Assembly (NCBI GenBank): GCA_022842995.1
Contig: JALHOM010000010.1
Span: 1-46,769, forward strand
Length of the DNA stretch: 46,769 nucleotides
Direction: 5' to 3'
Origin: Candidatus Saccharimonadota bacterium
GTDB taxonomy: Bacteria > Patescibacteriota > Saccharimonadia > Saccharimonadales > 2-12-FULL-41-12
Below the pieces are notes generated by a model. The model was given only the letters and a program-made list of their open reading frames with translations. It did no database searches and was not told where the DNA came from. Shown here one piece after another: positions 9,001-14,463 of the stretch. The position numbers and the translations under genes are program-made. How positions within the stretch are numbered: position 1 is the stretch's first letter; the number at the start of each line of letters is the position of its first letter.

Positions 9001-10736
9001 TGTACAGAATGCGAGCATGGTCCGGTAACGGTACTGGTGTTATAACTGGTTCAACAGGCTCTAACCAAGACTTAACTAAAGTAGTCTACGAAAAAATCTC
9101 TGGCTTCAGGCCAACAATAGGTCAAAGCGTAGAAGCAGCAACATTCAACTTAGGTTCAAACTGGTCTAATAGCACTGGAAACTTTGTAAACACTTGGCAA
9201 ACAGCGGCTGCAACTGGTACAACGACAATAACGTCCAGCGGTACAAACTTCGTTATTCCTGCAGGTAAAGCATTTACTGCTAATCTTTCGCTTGTGTCTC
9301 AGTCTGGTGTTCATTCAACTTTTTCTGTACGTGATGTTACAGGGGGGGGTCCTGGGGTACAACTTGGTTCGGGTTTGGCAATCGGAATGAGTGAAGGACC
9401 AAACTGGAGCTCTAGTTCGGCCCAGGCAGTGTACATACCGGCCAGCGGTACAGCACGTACAATCTCAGTACGCCTAGACGGCGTAAACACAACTAATCCA
9501 ACACTTAATTCTAACTACAGCTCAATAACCTTTACGCAAGCTGGCACAACTGCAATGACTGGTGTTGCAATGTCTTCACTCGCCGCAGCGCTTGCTAGCA
9601 ACGCCCTCGACAATACCAGCTTTGCCCAGACATGGAACTGGTCATCGCTTGCAGCCGGTACATCTGGCCTTACCTTTGGCAACACTGTCGGTGGCACGAC
9701 TCAAAACAACGTCATCACTATTCTTGGTGGTAACAACACGGGCGTGGCAGCATCTCAACTGATCACCTTTAGGCGAACTGACGGCACGGTAATTGGCTCA
9801 GTATCTCAAAACGCTGCCAGCACCGTCGCCTATAACACGACATCTGACCAGCGGCTCAAGTCCGACATAACAGATAGCGAGCTTGGCCTTGATGCCCTGC
9901 TTAAGATCAAAGTTCGTGACTATAGCTACGCCTCCGACCCGACTGGCAAGAAACTCCAAGGTTTTGTAGCCCAGGAACTGGCTGAGGTCTATGGCCAGGC
10001 GGTAACCGTCGGTTCTGACCAGGTTGACGAGAATGGCCTACTCACCAACCCATGGCAAGTCGACTATGGCAAGCTCACCCCTCTACTGGTTAAGGGTATG
10101 CAAGAACTAAACATGAAGATCGAAGCGAACAAGGTTTCGATAGACGGGCAGAACGTTGATGGACTCTCTGATGTAAACAGCAAGCTTGTAAAGATCACCG
10201 AAGGCCTGACCCAAGTTTCTGGTGATGTCGTTGCTATCAACACCGCTCTCGATACTGTTAACAAGCGCCTGGAAGGTCTTGATACTCGTCTAGCCGCCCT
10301 AGAAGGCAAAACTCCAACGACTGTCGAGAAAACGACTACCGTCCAAAATACACCGGTCACGAACGTCACGCAGCAAATCGTCAAAGACACTGCCCAGTAC
10401 GGCAGCGTTAAGATCTTGAAGGGTAAGATCGGTGTTAAGGTGACCTTTACGACCGCCTACAAGACCGCTCCTGCCGTCTTCATAACACCTCTTAGCGGTG
10501 CTGAATACACGCTTGAGACGGTCAGTACAACTGAGTTCGTGATCAAGCTAAAAGAGCCAGCTACGGCTGACCAAGGCTTTAACTGGATGGCTGCCGAGTA
10601 CGAGCCAGGCACAAACAGTGGTGGCGACCAGATCGACGCCCCGGTTGTCCCCGTCCCGGCTATTTCTACGAGCGCACCAGCCCAAGCGCAACCAGAAAAC
10701 CAGAACGAAAACACGCCTACTAACAGTGGCCAATAA
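3..10736 (+). CDS. Giant modular surface fibre protein, 5'-truncated, with C-terminal peptidase S74 (endosialidase-type chaperone) domain
   Basis: The frame is open back to base 3, so the TTG at 63 is not the real start and the N-terminus, presumably with the signal peptide, is lost. Residues below count from the TTG. In order: Asp-rich thrombospondin type 3-like calcium repeats (about 25-65); a Gly-X-Y collagen-like stretch (about 85-185); four CX14C units; tail-fibre-like segments such as NLYFTDARAR; then three copies of one beta-rich module and two and a half of another. Near the end is a peptidase S74 chaperone beginning at TSDQRLKSDI. Ser3261 and Lys3266 fit the self-cleavage dyad known in phage endosialidases, so the last ~297 residues may be released after trimer folding. 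A coiled coil (about 3338-3416), a small beta-rich domain and a Pro/Gln/Asn-rich tail follow. No LPXTG motif or C-terminal membrane segment is seen. The role is inferred to be a trimeric extracellular fibre for attachment. A phage origin is possible, but no other phage gene lies nearby. Confidence 0.88.
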   Translation, partial: SSDLIYNYAFDKSANFSQQELIETVAKDPEFIKYFGENIQSLNTLDTDSDGTPDYRDSDDDNDGIKDKDDTDDDNDGVADSSDPSAAIVGLVAASQNSVTDGPLAQGADGEDGEDGLDGRDGVDGEDGLDGTGTDGTDGSGGSNGTDGTGGTDGNNGGDGSNGNDGNNGLVGPAGPAGAAGPKGDKGDRGDTGATGATGATGTVGVVTDDGVVQTTLTGADLNIQLLLAAGSGLEKSGAGLSLTRTCATNEVLKWDGAEWNCASDDGGISYTAGSGITIASGVISSVLGTAIETGELADDAVTSVKLADGSVVTSKIVDDAVLTAKIADGNVTTGKLADASVATAKLIDSAVTFGKIQNLTANSLFGNPTGSAAAGTNVTIGPGLTFNAGALENAGILAVGVSGPLQSTGGQSPTLSFAQATGLVDGYLGATDFATFAAKENALTFNGNGAFARSGNVINATTCASNEILKWNGSAWACANDNNGAATAGDLTSATSGITITNGGNAVLGSGTSIAIATANGSANGLLSSVDWNTFDAKEDALTFTGNGLFSRVGNTISSTTCSNNQIVRSNGVSWVCSNDTDTTYAAGTGLSLAGNTFNNTGILSVAVSGPLQATGGQNPTFSIVQATGLVDGYLSATDFASFAAKQAALPTGLSTQYLKGDLTLGTLDTSEVAENGNLYFTNGRADGRITIQKGAANGLATLDGTGKIPTSQLPALAITNTFVVADQTAMLALTANQGDIAVRTDTSETYVLSATPASVLGNWQELLTPTSPVLSVNGQTGAITLTSSNITEGSNLYFTDARARGALSVTGPLTYNSGTGVLGIDQANTSTGGFLASADWNAFNAKENALTFNGRGIFTRAGNAVTAVACSTGETLKYDGTTWNCSADSNTTYSAGTGLSLAGTTFNLSDTSVSAGTFGTAASVPVFTVDAQGRLTGVTNTAISGLTTSNLSGTAGITNAQLANPGITFALGTSGVDANWGVSTVNLGGTATLNIPDASASARGLINTGAQTIAGNKTLSGNTNLSGTLALNRGADYSNVGSTNDVNFGNTSLVRLTGASAQTITGIAGGTDGRLLTIINAASQAATISNESVSSTDVNRIRTGTGADLNLAADASLSLVYDSGASRWRVVGGTGGSGGGYSSLDIANDADGGAIGTAVGTVDTYTNFNMAQTTASQTFTIPSPTNTTTTRGKIITINNTGSANFTIGGITIPAGSYGSAFVWNGTVWNPINAASNVAFNSVRADITSGQTTASTTSVDVTGGSFTISSAGLYELSYSVPFAGSTAGVPATFEITDSSNAVVANTTVRATSSNAGVRVGTANVGDVNTANGCASSGAIISCSNTSGVGNNRYTVNYADLGYAPIVVAQYRDAVNTGTISNDMSIMPVVGTPTNTSAQFFLEESASNGQNVTINILLIDPTATDVSRAVLTPVTTNLAAGTYKLRVKSGNAASTITVYNNTTQGAGFVTASQVGGNVPAIGQITNFINARSTSGNSGASGTITFAGGDIVANNGFSLASNAFTATSSGTYRVRLEVQVTSASGNFESVNLQLRRNGSAVFTTPTTNVAEIDGYGAFGVPHSIDQVITLSAGDNVSFAWGGSGGSKVIGLKDLNITQLGSSAFTTVSMSALSAALANNSLDNAAFAQTWNWNSLTTGTGLTSNANALTSGILQQLATSSTAFTGSLLNLSSTGNAVTSTGSLAKLDIVGSSNAAKGLQINNAGTGDGINVASTGAGFALKTSGAVAFAAGTNFASTATAHNAAFGNTSLIRITGSTAMNLTGIKSADGTDHTTPANEDGRLLTILNTSSAITTIANNNSGSVAANRIITGTGADLSLAAGAAIQMVYDSTSTATGGTGSWRVIGGTGGSGGSSFSSSTITSNFPTGGAIGTAAATVDAFTSFILSGQTTAGQALSLPSPTVTTAGRIVTVTNTSTASFTMYTTQLSASSPSASFIWNGSSWNPIGTSSNVASEFGEVVLGSNMALTTGTLTTVVSTPVLPAGTWKIEAQVAVSTDTNAQTFAAGIYSSDNLTTNISAAAQLVYAGGPSSGTSTNWSTFVVSDGTKSYLLRVRENNTNATVLGAQDIGAVNTGAVTKLVYTKVSGNAAVTGQSVDYVSRETSAGTTYAANATVAYGTAISGNIPYNTTLNQNFTGPAGTFRLTAGKTYQLTSFNRIITGTNSSYFWYNNTATAPIPGVHSIARNTDAQPAAISIFTPTVDTVVSVRNGSSSAEYQYGYADIVQIGSTAFTTVSMSTLSAALASNALDNTNYTQTWDWSTLSTGTGLTSNANALTSGILQQLATSSTAFTGSLLNLSSTGNAVTSTGSLAKLDIVGSTNAAKGLQINNAGTGDGINIASTGTGLGANIGGAVAFRSGTTYTTPGSANDVVLSNASFVRLDTSGAAQTLTGIAGGVDGKLLTLTNADATLAVTLVNQSTSSAPANRIVTGTGTDLTIVAGASVNLIYDATDSRWRVVGGTGGSGGGFSSLDIANDADGGNIGTAAATVDQFTNFNMAQTTASQTFTIPSPTNTTSTRGKIITVNNTGSANFTIGGITVPAGSYGSAFVWNGTVWNPLNAASNVAASYAQINRTASQTTDCSGGALGVNDRVCFSNVAATTGTDITVDLAADANQGRVLLKAGKTYRLFGSVGALSANGGADNYVSFAWYNITAGAEVTGGSRGSVEGSTEASADALQSYAEAIITPSTDTYVELRILALGGNTTSIGSANYGLPRAYVEVVSGNAPVVGQSVDFAQFRLAANTTAYSANANIPQGTTVTTTAGNIPVTSAGLITLTAGKTYRFDTQIALSNAGSNAYLYYGLFDTNDVRIPNSPTGVAASTELGLSGISSAPSFGFVYTPTTNQTVKFRTDGVGGSPIINSGNTYFTVTQLGSSSVTSLDIAGEYGEVRLPSTVNITGGNTTPATAIDVMSFTLPSAGVWKVTYIASVSNNAGGSNPTVGIFDSTNAFIANSNILGTFTNTGGSTVVNTSTGVTFVTTSGPAVYRMRAWSGNGTGVITGSTGSNQDLTKVVYEKISGFRPTIGQSVEAATFNLGSNWSNSTGNFVNTWQTAAATGTTTITSSGTNFVIPAGKAFTANLSLVSQSGVHSTFSVRDVTGGGPGVQLGSGLAIGMSEGPNWSSSSAQAVYIPASGTARTISVRLDGVNTTNPTLNSNYSSITFTQAGTTAMTGVAMSSLAAALASNALDNTSFAQTWNWSSLAAGTSGLTFGNTVGGTTQNNVITILGGNNTGVAASQLITFRRTDGTVIGSVSQNAASTVAYNTTSDQRLKSDITDSELGLDALLKIKVRDYSYASDPTGKKLQGFVAQELAEVYGQAVTVGSDQVDENGLLTNPWQVDYGKLTPLLVKGMQELNMKIEANKVSIDGQNVDGLSDVNSKLVKITEGLTQVSGDVVAINTALDTVNKRLEGLDTRLAALEGKTPTTVEKTTTVQNTPVTNVTQQIVKDTAQYGSVKILKGKIGVKVTFTTAYKTAPAVFITPLSGAEYTLETVSTTEFVIKLKEPATADQGFNWMAAEYEPGTNSGGDQIDAPVVPVPAISTSAPAQAQPENQNENTPTNSGQ
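741..2663 (+). repeat. Four dispersed CX14C units inside the fibre gene
   Basis: Units lie at 741-788, 1392-1439, 1689-1736 and 2616-2663. Each runs from Cys to Cys in exactly 16 residues, with consensus C-x3-[EQ]-x-[LV]-[KR]-x-[DN]-G-x2-W-x-C (examples CATNEVLKWDGAEWNC and CSTGETLKYDGTTWNC). In at least three of the four the unit is preceded by a stretch like ALTFNGNGxFxR. The constant spacing suggests a disulfide-closed hairpin in each unit. Confidence 0.85.
3150..3725 (+). repeat. Fibre module A, copy 1
   Basis: This copy runs from the VRLTG...TGIAGG segment through RWRVVGGTGGSGG and SLDIANDADGG to VWNGTVWNP. It closely matches copy 3 at protein level, including an identical NFNMAQTTASQTFTIPSP stretch, but many third codon positions differ. 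The duplication is therefore old and the protein sequence has been kept under selection or homogenised. Confidence 0.8.
4857..5217 (+). repeat. Fibre module B, copy 1
   Basis: The module starts at FTTVSMSALSAALA, continues through QTWNW and SGILQQLATSSTAFTG, and ends near NAGTGDGINVAS. It is almost identical in protein to copy 2 at 6733-7080, with scattered synonymous changes. A partial third copy (VAMSSLAAALASNALDN to QTWNW) lies at about 9560-9650, just before the S74 domain. Confidence 0.82.
5288..5910 (+). repeat. Fibre module A, copy 2 (diverged)
   Basis: This copy has the same order of landmarks as copies 1 and 3 (IRITG, DGRLLTI, RIITGTGADL, SWRVIGGTGGSGG, FIWNGSSWNP). It has diverged and carries small insertions after LTGIK and before the GSWRV strand. 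Confidence 0.7.
6733..7080 (+). repeat. Fibre module B, copy 2
   Basis: This is the second near-identical copy of the block at 4857-5217, sharing segments such as LTSNANALTSGILQQLATSS without a residue change. The DNA copies differ mainly at silent positions. Such long repeats can be collapsed or mis-joined in short-read assembly, so the copy number here should be treated as provisional. Confidence 0.8.
7160..7745 (+). repeat. Fibre module A, copy 3
   Basis: This copy pairs with copy 1 (3150-3725) at protein level through FSSLDIANDADGG and SYGSAFVWNGTVWNP. The A and B modules alternate A-B-A-B-A along the fibre, which points to block duplication of an A-B pair. Confidence 0.8.
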
Positions 10737-10747
10737 CGAGCAGTATT

Positions 10748-10756
10748 TGCTATAAT
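10748..10756 (+). promoter_or_regulatory. Extended -10 promoter
   Basis: TGCTATAAT is a perfect extended -10 (TGnTATAAT) lying between the fibre gene and the next CDS. No convincing -35 is present. The predicted start of transcription is about 10763, giving a ~25-nt leader with a purine-rich ribosome site. Confidence 0.65.
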
Positions 10757-10786
10757 TAATCAAAGTAAATAAGTGAGGGAGATTGA

Positions 10787-11281
10787 TTGAGCATGAGCGA
10801 TTCTGATGAGCTTGATTCAAAAAAAGACAGTGCAGTAGAAGAAACTAAGAAGTCTAAGAAAAAGCGGGTTAAGGCGCCAAAAGGCAAAGCACTTGTTGTG
10901 CTGTTGATCGTAGCTTTGATCGGCGTCGCTGGGTTTATGACCTTTAAATATATGGACCTTAAGCAGAATCCAAATAAGGTTACTGAAGCCGAGCAAAAAT
11001 CACTAATTCAAAAAGTGGGTAAACTCATGAAGTTGCCTGACGGCGAACAGCCTTCTATTGCCACGGTCAGCGACAAAGAAAAGCTCAAGGACCAAGCCTT
11101 CTTCTCTAAGGCCGAAAATGGCGACACGTTGCTTATCTATACAACTGCAAAACAAGCTATTTTATACCGAGAAAAGGATAATCAGATTATCCAGGTAGCG
11201 CCGATTGCTATCGACACAACCACCGGTGGCACTACGCAGGGGACTACCCCTGCCCCAGCTCCAGAGCAAAAAACCGAGTAA
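10787..11281 (+). CDS. Small single-pass membrane protein with Lys-rich N-terminus
   Basis: The first ~35 residues are highly charged (acidic, then Lys-rich), followed by one hydrophobic helix (about residues 36-56). The rest is an extracytoplasmic domain of about 90 residues and a Thr/Pro/Ala-rich tail. By the positive-inside rule the Lys-rich end is cytoplasmic. I do not recognise a family. Two starts are possible: TTG at 10787, about 6 nt after a GAGGGAG site, or ATG at 10793, about 12 nt after it; spacing favours TTG. It follows the giant fibre gene by 50 bp but has its own promoter. It meets the next operon tail to tail only 14 bp further on. Confidence 0.75.
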   Translation: MSMSDSDELDSKKDSAVEETKKSKKKRVKAPKGKALVVLLIVALIGVAGFMTFKYMDLKQNPNKVTEAEQKSLIQKVGKLMKLPDGEQPSIATVSDKEKLKDQAFFSKAENGDTLLIYTTAKQAILYREKDNQIIQVAPIAIDTTTGGTTQGTTPAPAPEQKTE

Positions 11282-11294
11282 CTTTTACGGAGGC

Positions 11295-12212
11295 TTAGCT
11301 CGCAATAGATGGTTCAGGGATTTTGAACCATACACCTTCGGCTGGATGCAGTTTTGGTGTCAGTAGTCTGAACTCTAGATTATGATTTTTGGCCTGGGCA
11401 TCGTGGGCGTGCTTTAGAAACTCGCTGAGATATTCGACGGCAAAGACAAGGTTTGAATTATGAACTTCGGTGAGGAGCCGTGGTTGATAGCCTTGTCGAC
11501 CAGCTGCGACAACAGCATGAAGGACCTCACGCGGTAAGGTTTTGCCACCGTAACCACGTTGATCAGGGCGTACGGTAGTGCCTTCAGAAACTGAAGGGTT
11601 AGATGCTAGCCAGCCTTCACGAACAACGTTCCAGTCGGCTCCAACAGTCTGTGAAATCTCGTACATTTCGTTGACGAAGGTAACTTTGAGTGCCAGGAAA
11701 GTTAGTATCGTAGAAGCGATGACCTCTGCTTCAACAGATGAACACTGGATATATTTGGTCTCGTGTCCATACATTCGCTGAAGCAACGTCACCCATGGTC
11801 TGCTCATTTCTTTATTTCCGCCGATGACGAGGAAATCCGGGTCATTCATGTCATCTTCGTTGGTAATGGTTTTGGGGATATAGGGGCAATACACAAGTTT
11901 TTTGTTGGTCAGGATCTCTAGTTCTGCGATTGCACCGGGGTCGAGTAAGGTGCGTATCAAGATGAGGTCTTGCGGGATTGAGTCGATTGTTTGTTTTAGT
12001 TTGCTGATGTTACGGGAACCGTCTTCGTTGATGGTAGTAGGCAGACAGATCACGGCGGCGTCGGCAGTTACGTGCTTGCCGTTTTTGATGGTTTTTTGGT
12101 ATTTTGGGTCGGATATTTGGATTCTGACTTGGTCGTTGGCGTGCTTATAGAATTCTCTTCCGACGACGCCAAATCCGTAAATGACGACTGAGTTTATGGT
12201 TGTTATATTCAT
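11295..12212 (-). CDS. UDP-glucose/GDP-mannose dehydrogenase-like protein lacking the catalytic cysteine (HasB-like pseudoenzyme?)
   Basis: A Rossmann start (GFGVVG, residues 13-18) and a central helix with ALKVTFVNE (about 174-182) place it in the UDP-glucose/GDP-mannose dehydrogenase family. It is only 305 aa, against about 400-450 usually, and the C-terminal UDP-binding domain appears shortened. The family signature GYGGSCFPKD reads GYGGKTLPRE here (about 220-229), so the nucleophilic Cys is Thr225. The NPEFL segment with the conserved Glu is replaced by CPYIP. Oxidation of UDP-glucose to UDP-glucuronate is therefore doubtful. It may bind a nucleotide or sugar nucleotide without the full reaction, or catalyse something else. 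It follows the synthase-like gene by 15 bp in one operon, the same pairing as hasA-hasB. Confidence 0.72.
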   Translation of the reverse strand: MNITTINSVVIYGFGVVGREFYKHANDQVRIQISDPKYQKTIKNGKHVTADAAVICLPTTINEDGSRNISKLKQTIDSIPQDLILIRTLLDPGAIAELEILTNKKLVYCPYIPKTITNEDDMNDPDFLVIGGNKEMSRPWVTLLQRMYGHETKYIQCSSVEAEVIASTILTFLALKVTFVNEMYEISQTVGADWNVVREGWLASNPSVSEGTTVRPDQRGYGGKTLPREVLHAVVAAGRQGYQPRLLTEVHNSNLVFAVEYLSEFLKHAHDAQAKNHNLEFRLLTPKLHPAEGVWFKIPEPSIAS

Positions 12213-12227
12213 CTGTTTTCTCCTTTT

Positions 12228-13508
12228 TTAAATTCCGCGGGTCACCCAGCGTTTGTTTTTAACTGTTACGAGTGCGTATAAGTTGACCCAATACAGGATT
12301 AACTCAAAGAAAAATGCGTAGACAAAGAGTCCGAGCGTCTTTTTGGGTGCGCGCATCAGGACCAAGATGTAGCGAAGTAGCATGGCGATTATCCAGATTG
12401 GCGCAATGATGAGCAGCACATACAATGGGTTGAAGATCAGTAGTAAAAAGATGTAGAGCCGGAAACCGAGGGTTATGTACGGCGCGGTTAGGTCCCAAAA
12501 CGCTATTTGAAAGAACAGTTTCTTTTGGTTTTTCCAGGCGTAACTAAGGGTGTAGAGTGATTCTCGGACGTAGCCCCGCTTCCAGCGTAATTGCTGCCGA
12601 CAGAAACCTTTGATAGTGTCTGGGGTTTCGGTATAACAGATCGCTTCTTCGACGTAGAGTACTTTGTGGCCTCGCTGCAGGATTAGGTTTGTTAAGTGAC
12701 GGTCTTCGGAATGGGTGGCTTTTTCGCCTAGGAATGTTTGTGAGTTGAATTCGTCGATTATCTCTTTGATGAGCGGCGTTTGGTAGGCCGACAGGCAACC
12801 ACTGCAACAGACAACATTGCCGACGGAACTCTGGGCGTTTTTGTAGATGTTCAGCCCCATCCAGTAATACGTACCGGCCATCCTGGTGAGGAGGTTTTTC
12901 TTTTCGTTGAGGAGGAGGACATTTCCGGTGGTAGCGCCGACAGAAGCGTCTTTTAGCGGTGCGGCTATTCTGATCAGAGCATTTCTGTCTAAGATAGTGT
13001 CGCTATCGATGGTTACAACGCAGAAGCTCTCAGGGCTAACCAGGTTACTGACGGCGAAATGGAGGGCTTCCCTCTTGCCTTGGTTATGGGAAAAACGATG
13101 GACGGTGATGTTGTGTCTGTTGGCAATTATTTTCATGAGCCAGGCAGAGTCGCTGAGACTGCCGTCATCGACGATGATGATCTCTTTTCGGCCATGAGCG
13201 TTCTCGACTGAATCGATGGTTTTTGCCAAAAGATCGAGGCGTTCGTTATAGCTCGGGATGATGACGCTAATTAACTCTTTTTCAAGCGAGTCAGAGCGTT
13301 CTTTTTTAAGGTCATTAAAGACGATGAGTGACATGATGTACCAGCTATTCAGCGCTAACAGGCCCAGATAAGCGATGGTGAAAAATTCCCAGTACGGCGC
13401 AAATGTTGGCGAGATCAAGTATAGACCAAAAAGGGCGACCGACAGGATAGGTATAAACAGCAGCGAGCGGTACAGTCTTTTTTGGGATTTAAGCGACCAG
13501 CGGTTCAT
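12228..13508 (-). CDS. GT2 family processive glycosyltransferase, hyaluronan/chitin synthase-like
   Basis: This membrane glycosyltransferase has two N-terminal helices (about 14-64), a GT-A domain, and four or five C-terminal helices. Visible motifs are DDGS (114-117), DSD (168-170), CCSGCLSAY (234-242), SEDRHLTN (267-274) and QQLRWKRG (305-312), in the order and spacing of hyaluronan synthase HasA and NodC/chitin synthases. The CCSG and EDRHLTN segments are especially HasA-like. It probably polymerises and extrudes a beta-linked polysaccharide from UDP-sugars. The exact sugar cannot be told from sequence. Its start overlaps the upstream gene by 20 nt, so the two are translationally coupled, and the dehydrogenase-like gene follows. 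Confidence 0.87.
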   Translation of the reverse strand: MNRWSLKSQKRLYRSLLFIPILSVALFGLYLISPTFAPYWEFFTIAYLGLLALNSWYIMSLIVFNDLKKERSDSLEKELISVIIPSYNERLDLLAKTIDSVENAHGRKEIIIVDDGSLSDSAWLMKIIANRHNITVHRFSHNQGKREALHFAVSNLVSPESFCVVTIDSDTILDRNALIRIAAPLKDASVGATTGNVLLLNEKKNLLTRMAGTYYWMGLNIYKNAQSSVGNVVCCSGCLSAYQTPLIKEIIDEFNSQTFLGEKATHSEDRHLTNLILQRGHKVLYVEEAICYTETPDTIKGFCRQQLRWKRGYVRESLYTLSYAWKNQKKLFFQIAFWDLTAPYITLGFRLYIFLLLIFNPLYVLLIIAPIWIIAMLLRYILVLMRAPKKTLGLFVYAFFFELILYWVNLYALVTVKNKRWVTRGI

Positions 13509-14022
13509 TGTGCCCTACCCCCGGCAATTGGTAATAACTTACCGTTGGCGTCACTTGGAAAAAGAAGAACTTGCCATCTTGGACGTTCTTGCACCTTGTA
13601 GCATCGGACGAAAGGTCCGGTCCGAGAGCACTCGAAAGGAGTGAGCTGTCGACATTGTCCGGGATCACTACGTAGCGGACGTATTTTCCATTAACCATTA
13701 CTTTATCGACTTTGGCACCGTTTATATTTGAAATTAATGAAAACCGGTCGGTTTCGATCGCACAGAGCACTCGATTGGTTGAGTTGGCTAGTCTCTCTGC
13801 AATTGTTGCCTCGTTTTCTTTGAGATTGTCCGAGGATGTCAGGATGAAATCACTAGCTCCTGCAAAGTCGGAACTAGCTGCCGCATCCCTGACGACGGAA
13901 GCATCACTTTTTTTGAAAAGGCCAAAGCTTAGGCCGGTGAATAGCCCGAGGGCTAAGATGGCAATAGTCAGCGAGATTATGACCATTGGTTTATTTAGTT
14001 TTGTTCTTTTTTCTTCGTACAT
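13489..14022 (-). CDS. Membrane-anchored extracytoplasmic protein, first gene of polysaccharide operon
   Basis: The ORF track starts at 14085, but that would read through a terminator hairpin. The ATG at 14022 has an AAGGAG site 6 nt upstream, giving 177 aa. There is one hydrophobic helix (about residues 14-36), then a ~140-residue outer domain with two cysteines (near VLCAIETD and TRCKNV) that could form a disulfide. I do not recognise a family. Its position at the head of the operon and its overlap with the synthase gene suggest a partner in polymer synthesis or secretion. Confidence 0.72.
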   Translation of the reverse strand: MYEEKRTKLNKPMVIISLTIAILALGLFTGLSFGLFKKSDASVVRDAAASSDFAGASDFILTSSDNLKENEATIAERLANSTNRVLCAIETDRFSLISNINGAKVDKVMVNGKYVRYVVIPDNVDSSLLSSALGPDLSSDATRCKNVQDGKFFFFQVTPTVSYYQLPGVGHNEPLVA

Positions 14023-14047
14023 TTGTTTCTCCTTTTTATTAAAAAAA

Positions 14048-14082
14048 CGGCGGTCGCTACTTGTTAGTCGTAGCGACCGCCG
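14048..14082 (-). terminator. Intrinsic terminator in the operon leader
   Basis: A perfect 13-bp stem (CGGCGGTCGCTAC and its complement) with a 9-nt loop is followed on the minus strand by seven T residues. It sits only about 20 nt upstream of the AAGGAG ribosome site of the polysaccharide operon. It must therefore either end a separate small RNA or act as an attenuator for the operon. Confidence 0.85.
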
Positions 14083-14331
14083 CAAAAAGTACTGTCAGGT
14101 CGAACAAGGCCTATCCCGACGACGTCATCTAAAAAAAGAGGACATCGCTACGAATAGCATTGATCAATTAACGTGACATTTCTTTACCGTGGTGGGTTCG
14201 CTACTAGCTCGGCGACAGTACAAGCGACCAACATTGCATACTGTGCTTCAACGCTCTGGATTATTCCTTGGACGGCGTGGTCCAAAAAATGAAATGTTAC
14301 CATCGATTAAGACGTTCTAGGCCTTATTCGG
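14083..14331 (-). promoter_or_regulatory. Structured leader RNA or small RNA upstream of polysaccharide operon
   Basis: Read on the minus strand, this gene-free stretch is closed by a 13-bp helix pairing 14318-14330 with 14101-14113 (one G-U). Inside it, 14291-14300 pairs with 14173-14182 (one mismatch) and 14302-14307 pairs with 14163-14168. Three copies of GTAGCGA occur: one in the terminator and one each near 14146 and 14190. The upstream copies could pair with the terminator arm TCGCTAC. ACAGTA can pair locally with TACTGT, or GTACTGTC with GACAGTAC next to the terminator. These are ingredients of a switching leader. I found no match to the conserved cores of T-box, cobalamin, c-di-GMP-I, RNase P, SRP or tmRNA, so the class is unknown. 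Confidence 0.55.
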
Positions 14332-14447
14332 AATACCATAGTAACATAAAGTTGACATTATGCAAATACTTTTTGAAAATACCTCATAATAATTTCATTT
14401 CTCTTATGATTGCGTGTTTTTATGTCGGTGTTTGGTGCGCGTAATGG

Positions 14448-14456
14448 TGCTAGAAT
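14448..14456 (+). promoter_or_regulatory. Extended -10 promoter, leaderless start
   Basis: TGCTAGAAT ends 7 nt before the ATG at 14464, so transcription would begin at or next to the start codon. This supports ATG 14464 over the track start at 14410, which would lie upstream of the promoter. Confidence 0.55.
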
Positions 14457-14463
14457 AACCACT

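Noticed and set aside
317-10714. Many minus-strand and alternate-frame ORFs inside the giant fibre gene
   Set aside because: They are shadows: low-complexity Pro/Ser/Val- or Ala-rich translations of a repetitive + strand gene, without ribosome sites or domains.
12228-13508. Firm annotation as hyaluronan synthase (hasA)
   Set aside because: The motifs fit several processive GT2 synthases, and the neighbouring dehydrogenase lacks its catalytic Cys, so a glucuronate-containing product is not supported.
13489-14085. Start of the anchored operon protein at 14085 as given in the track
   Set aside because: The extra residues would be translated from the terminator hairpin; ATG 14022 has a good AAGGAG site.
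14041-14331. Identification of the leader as T-box, c-di-GMP, cobalamin, lysine or c-di-AMP riboswitch, RNase P or tmRNA
   Set aside because: Short chance resemblances occur (for example GTCGCCGAG), but the required conserved cores are missing.
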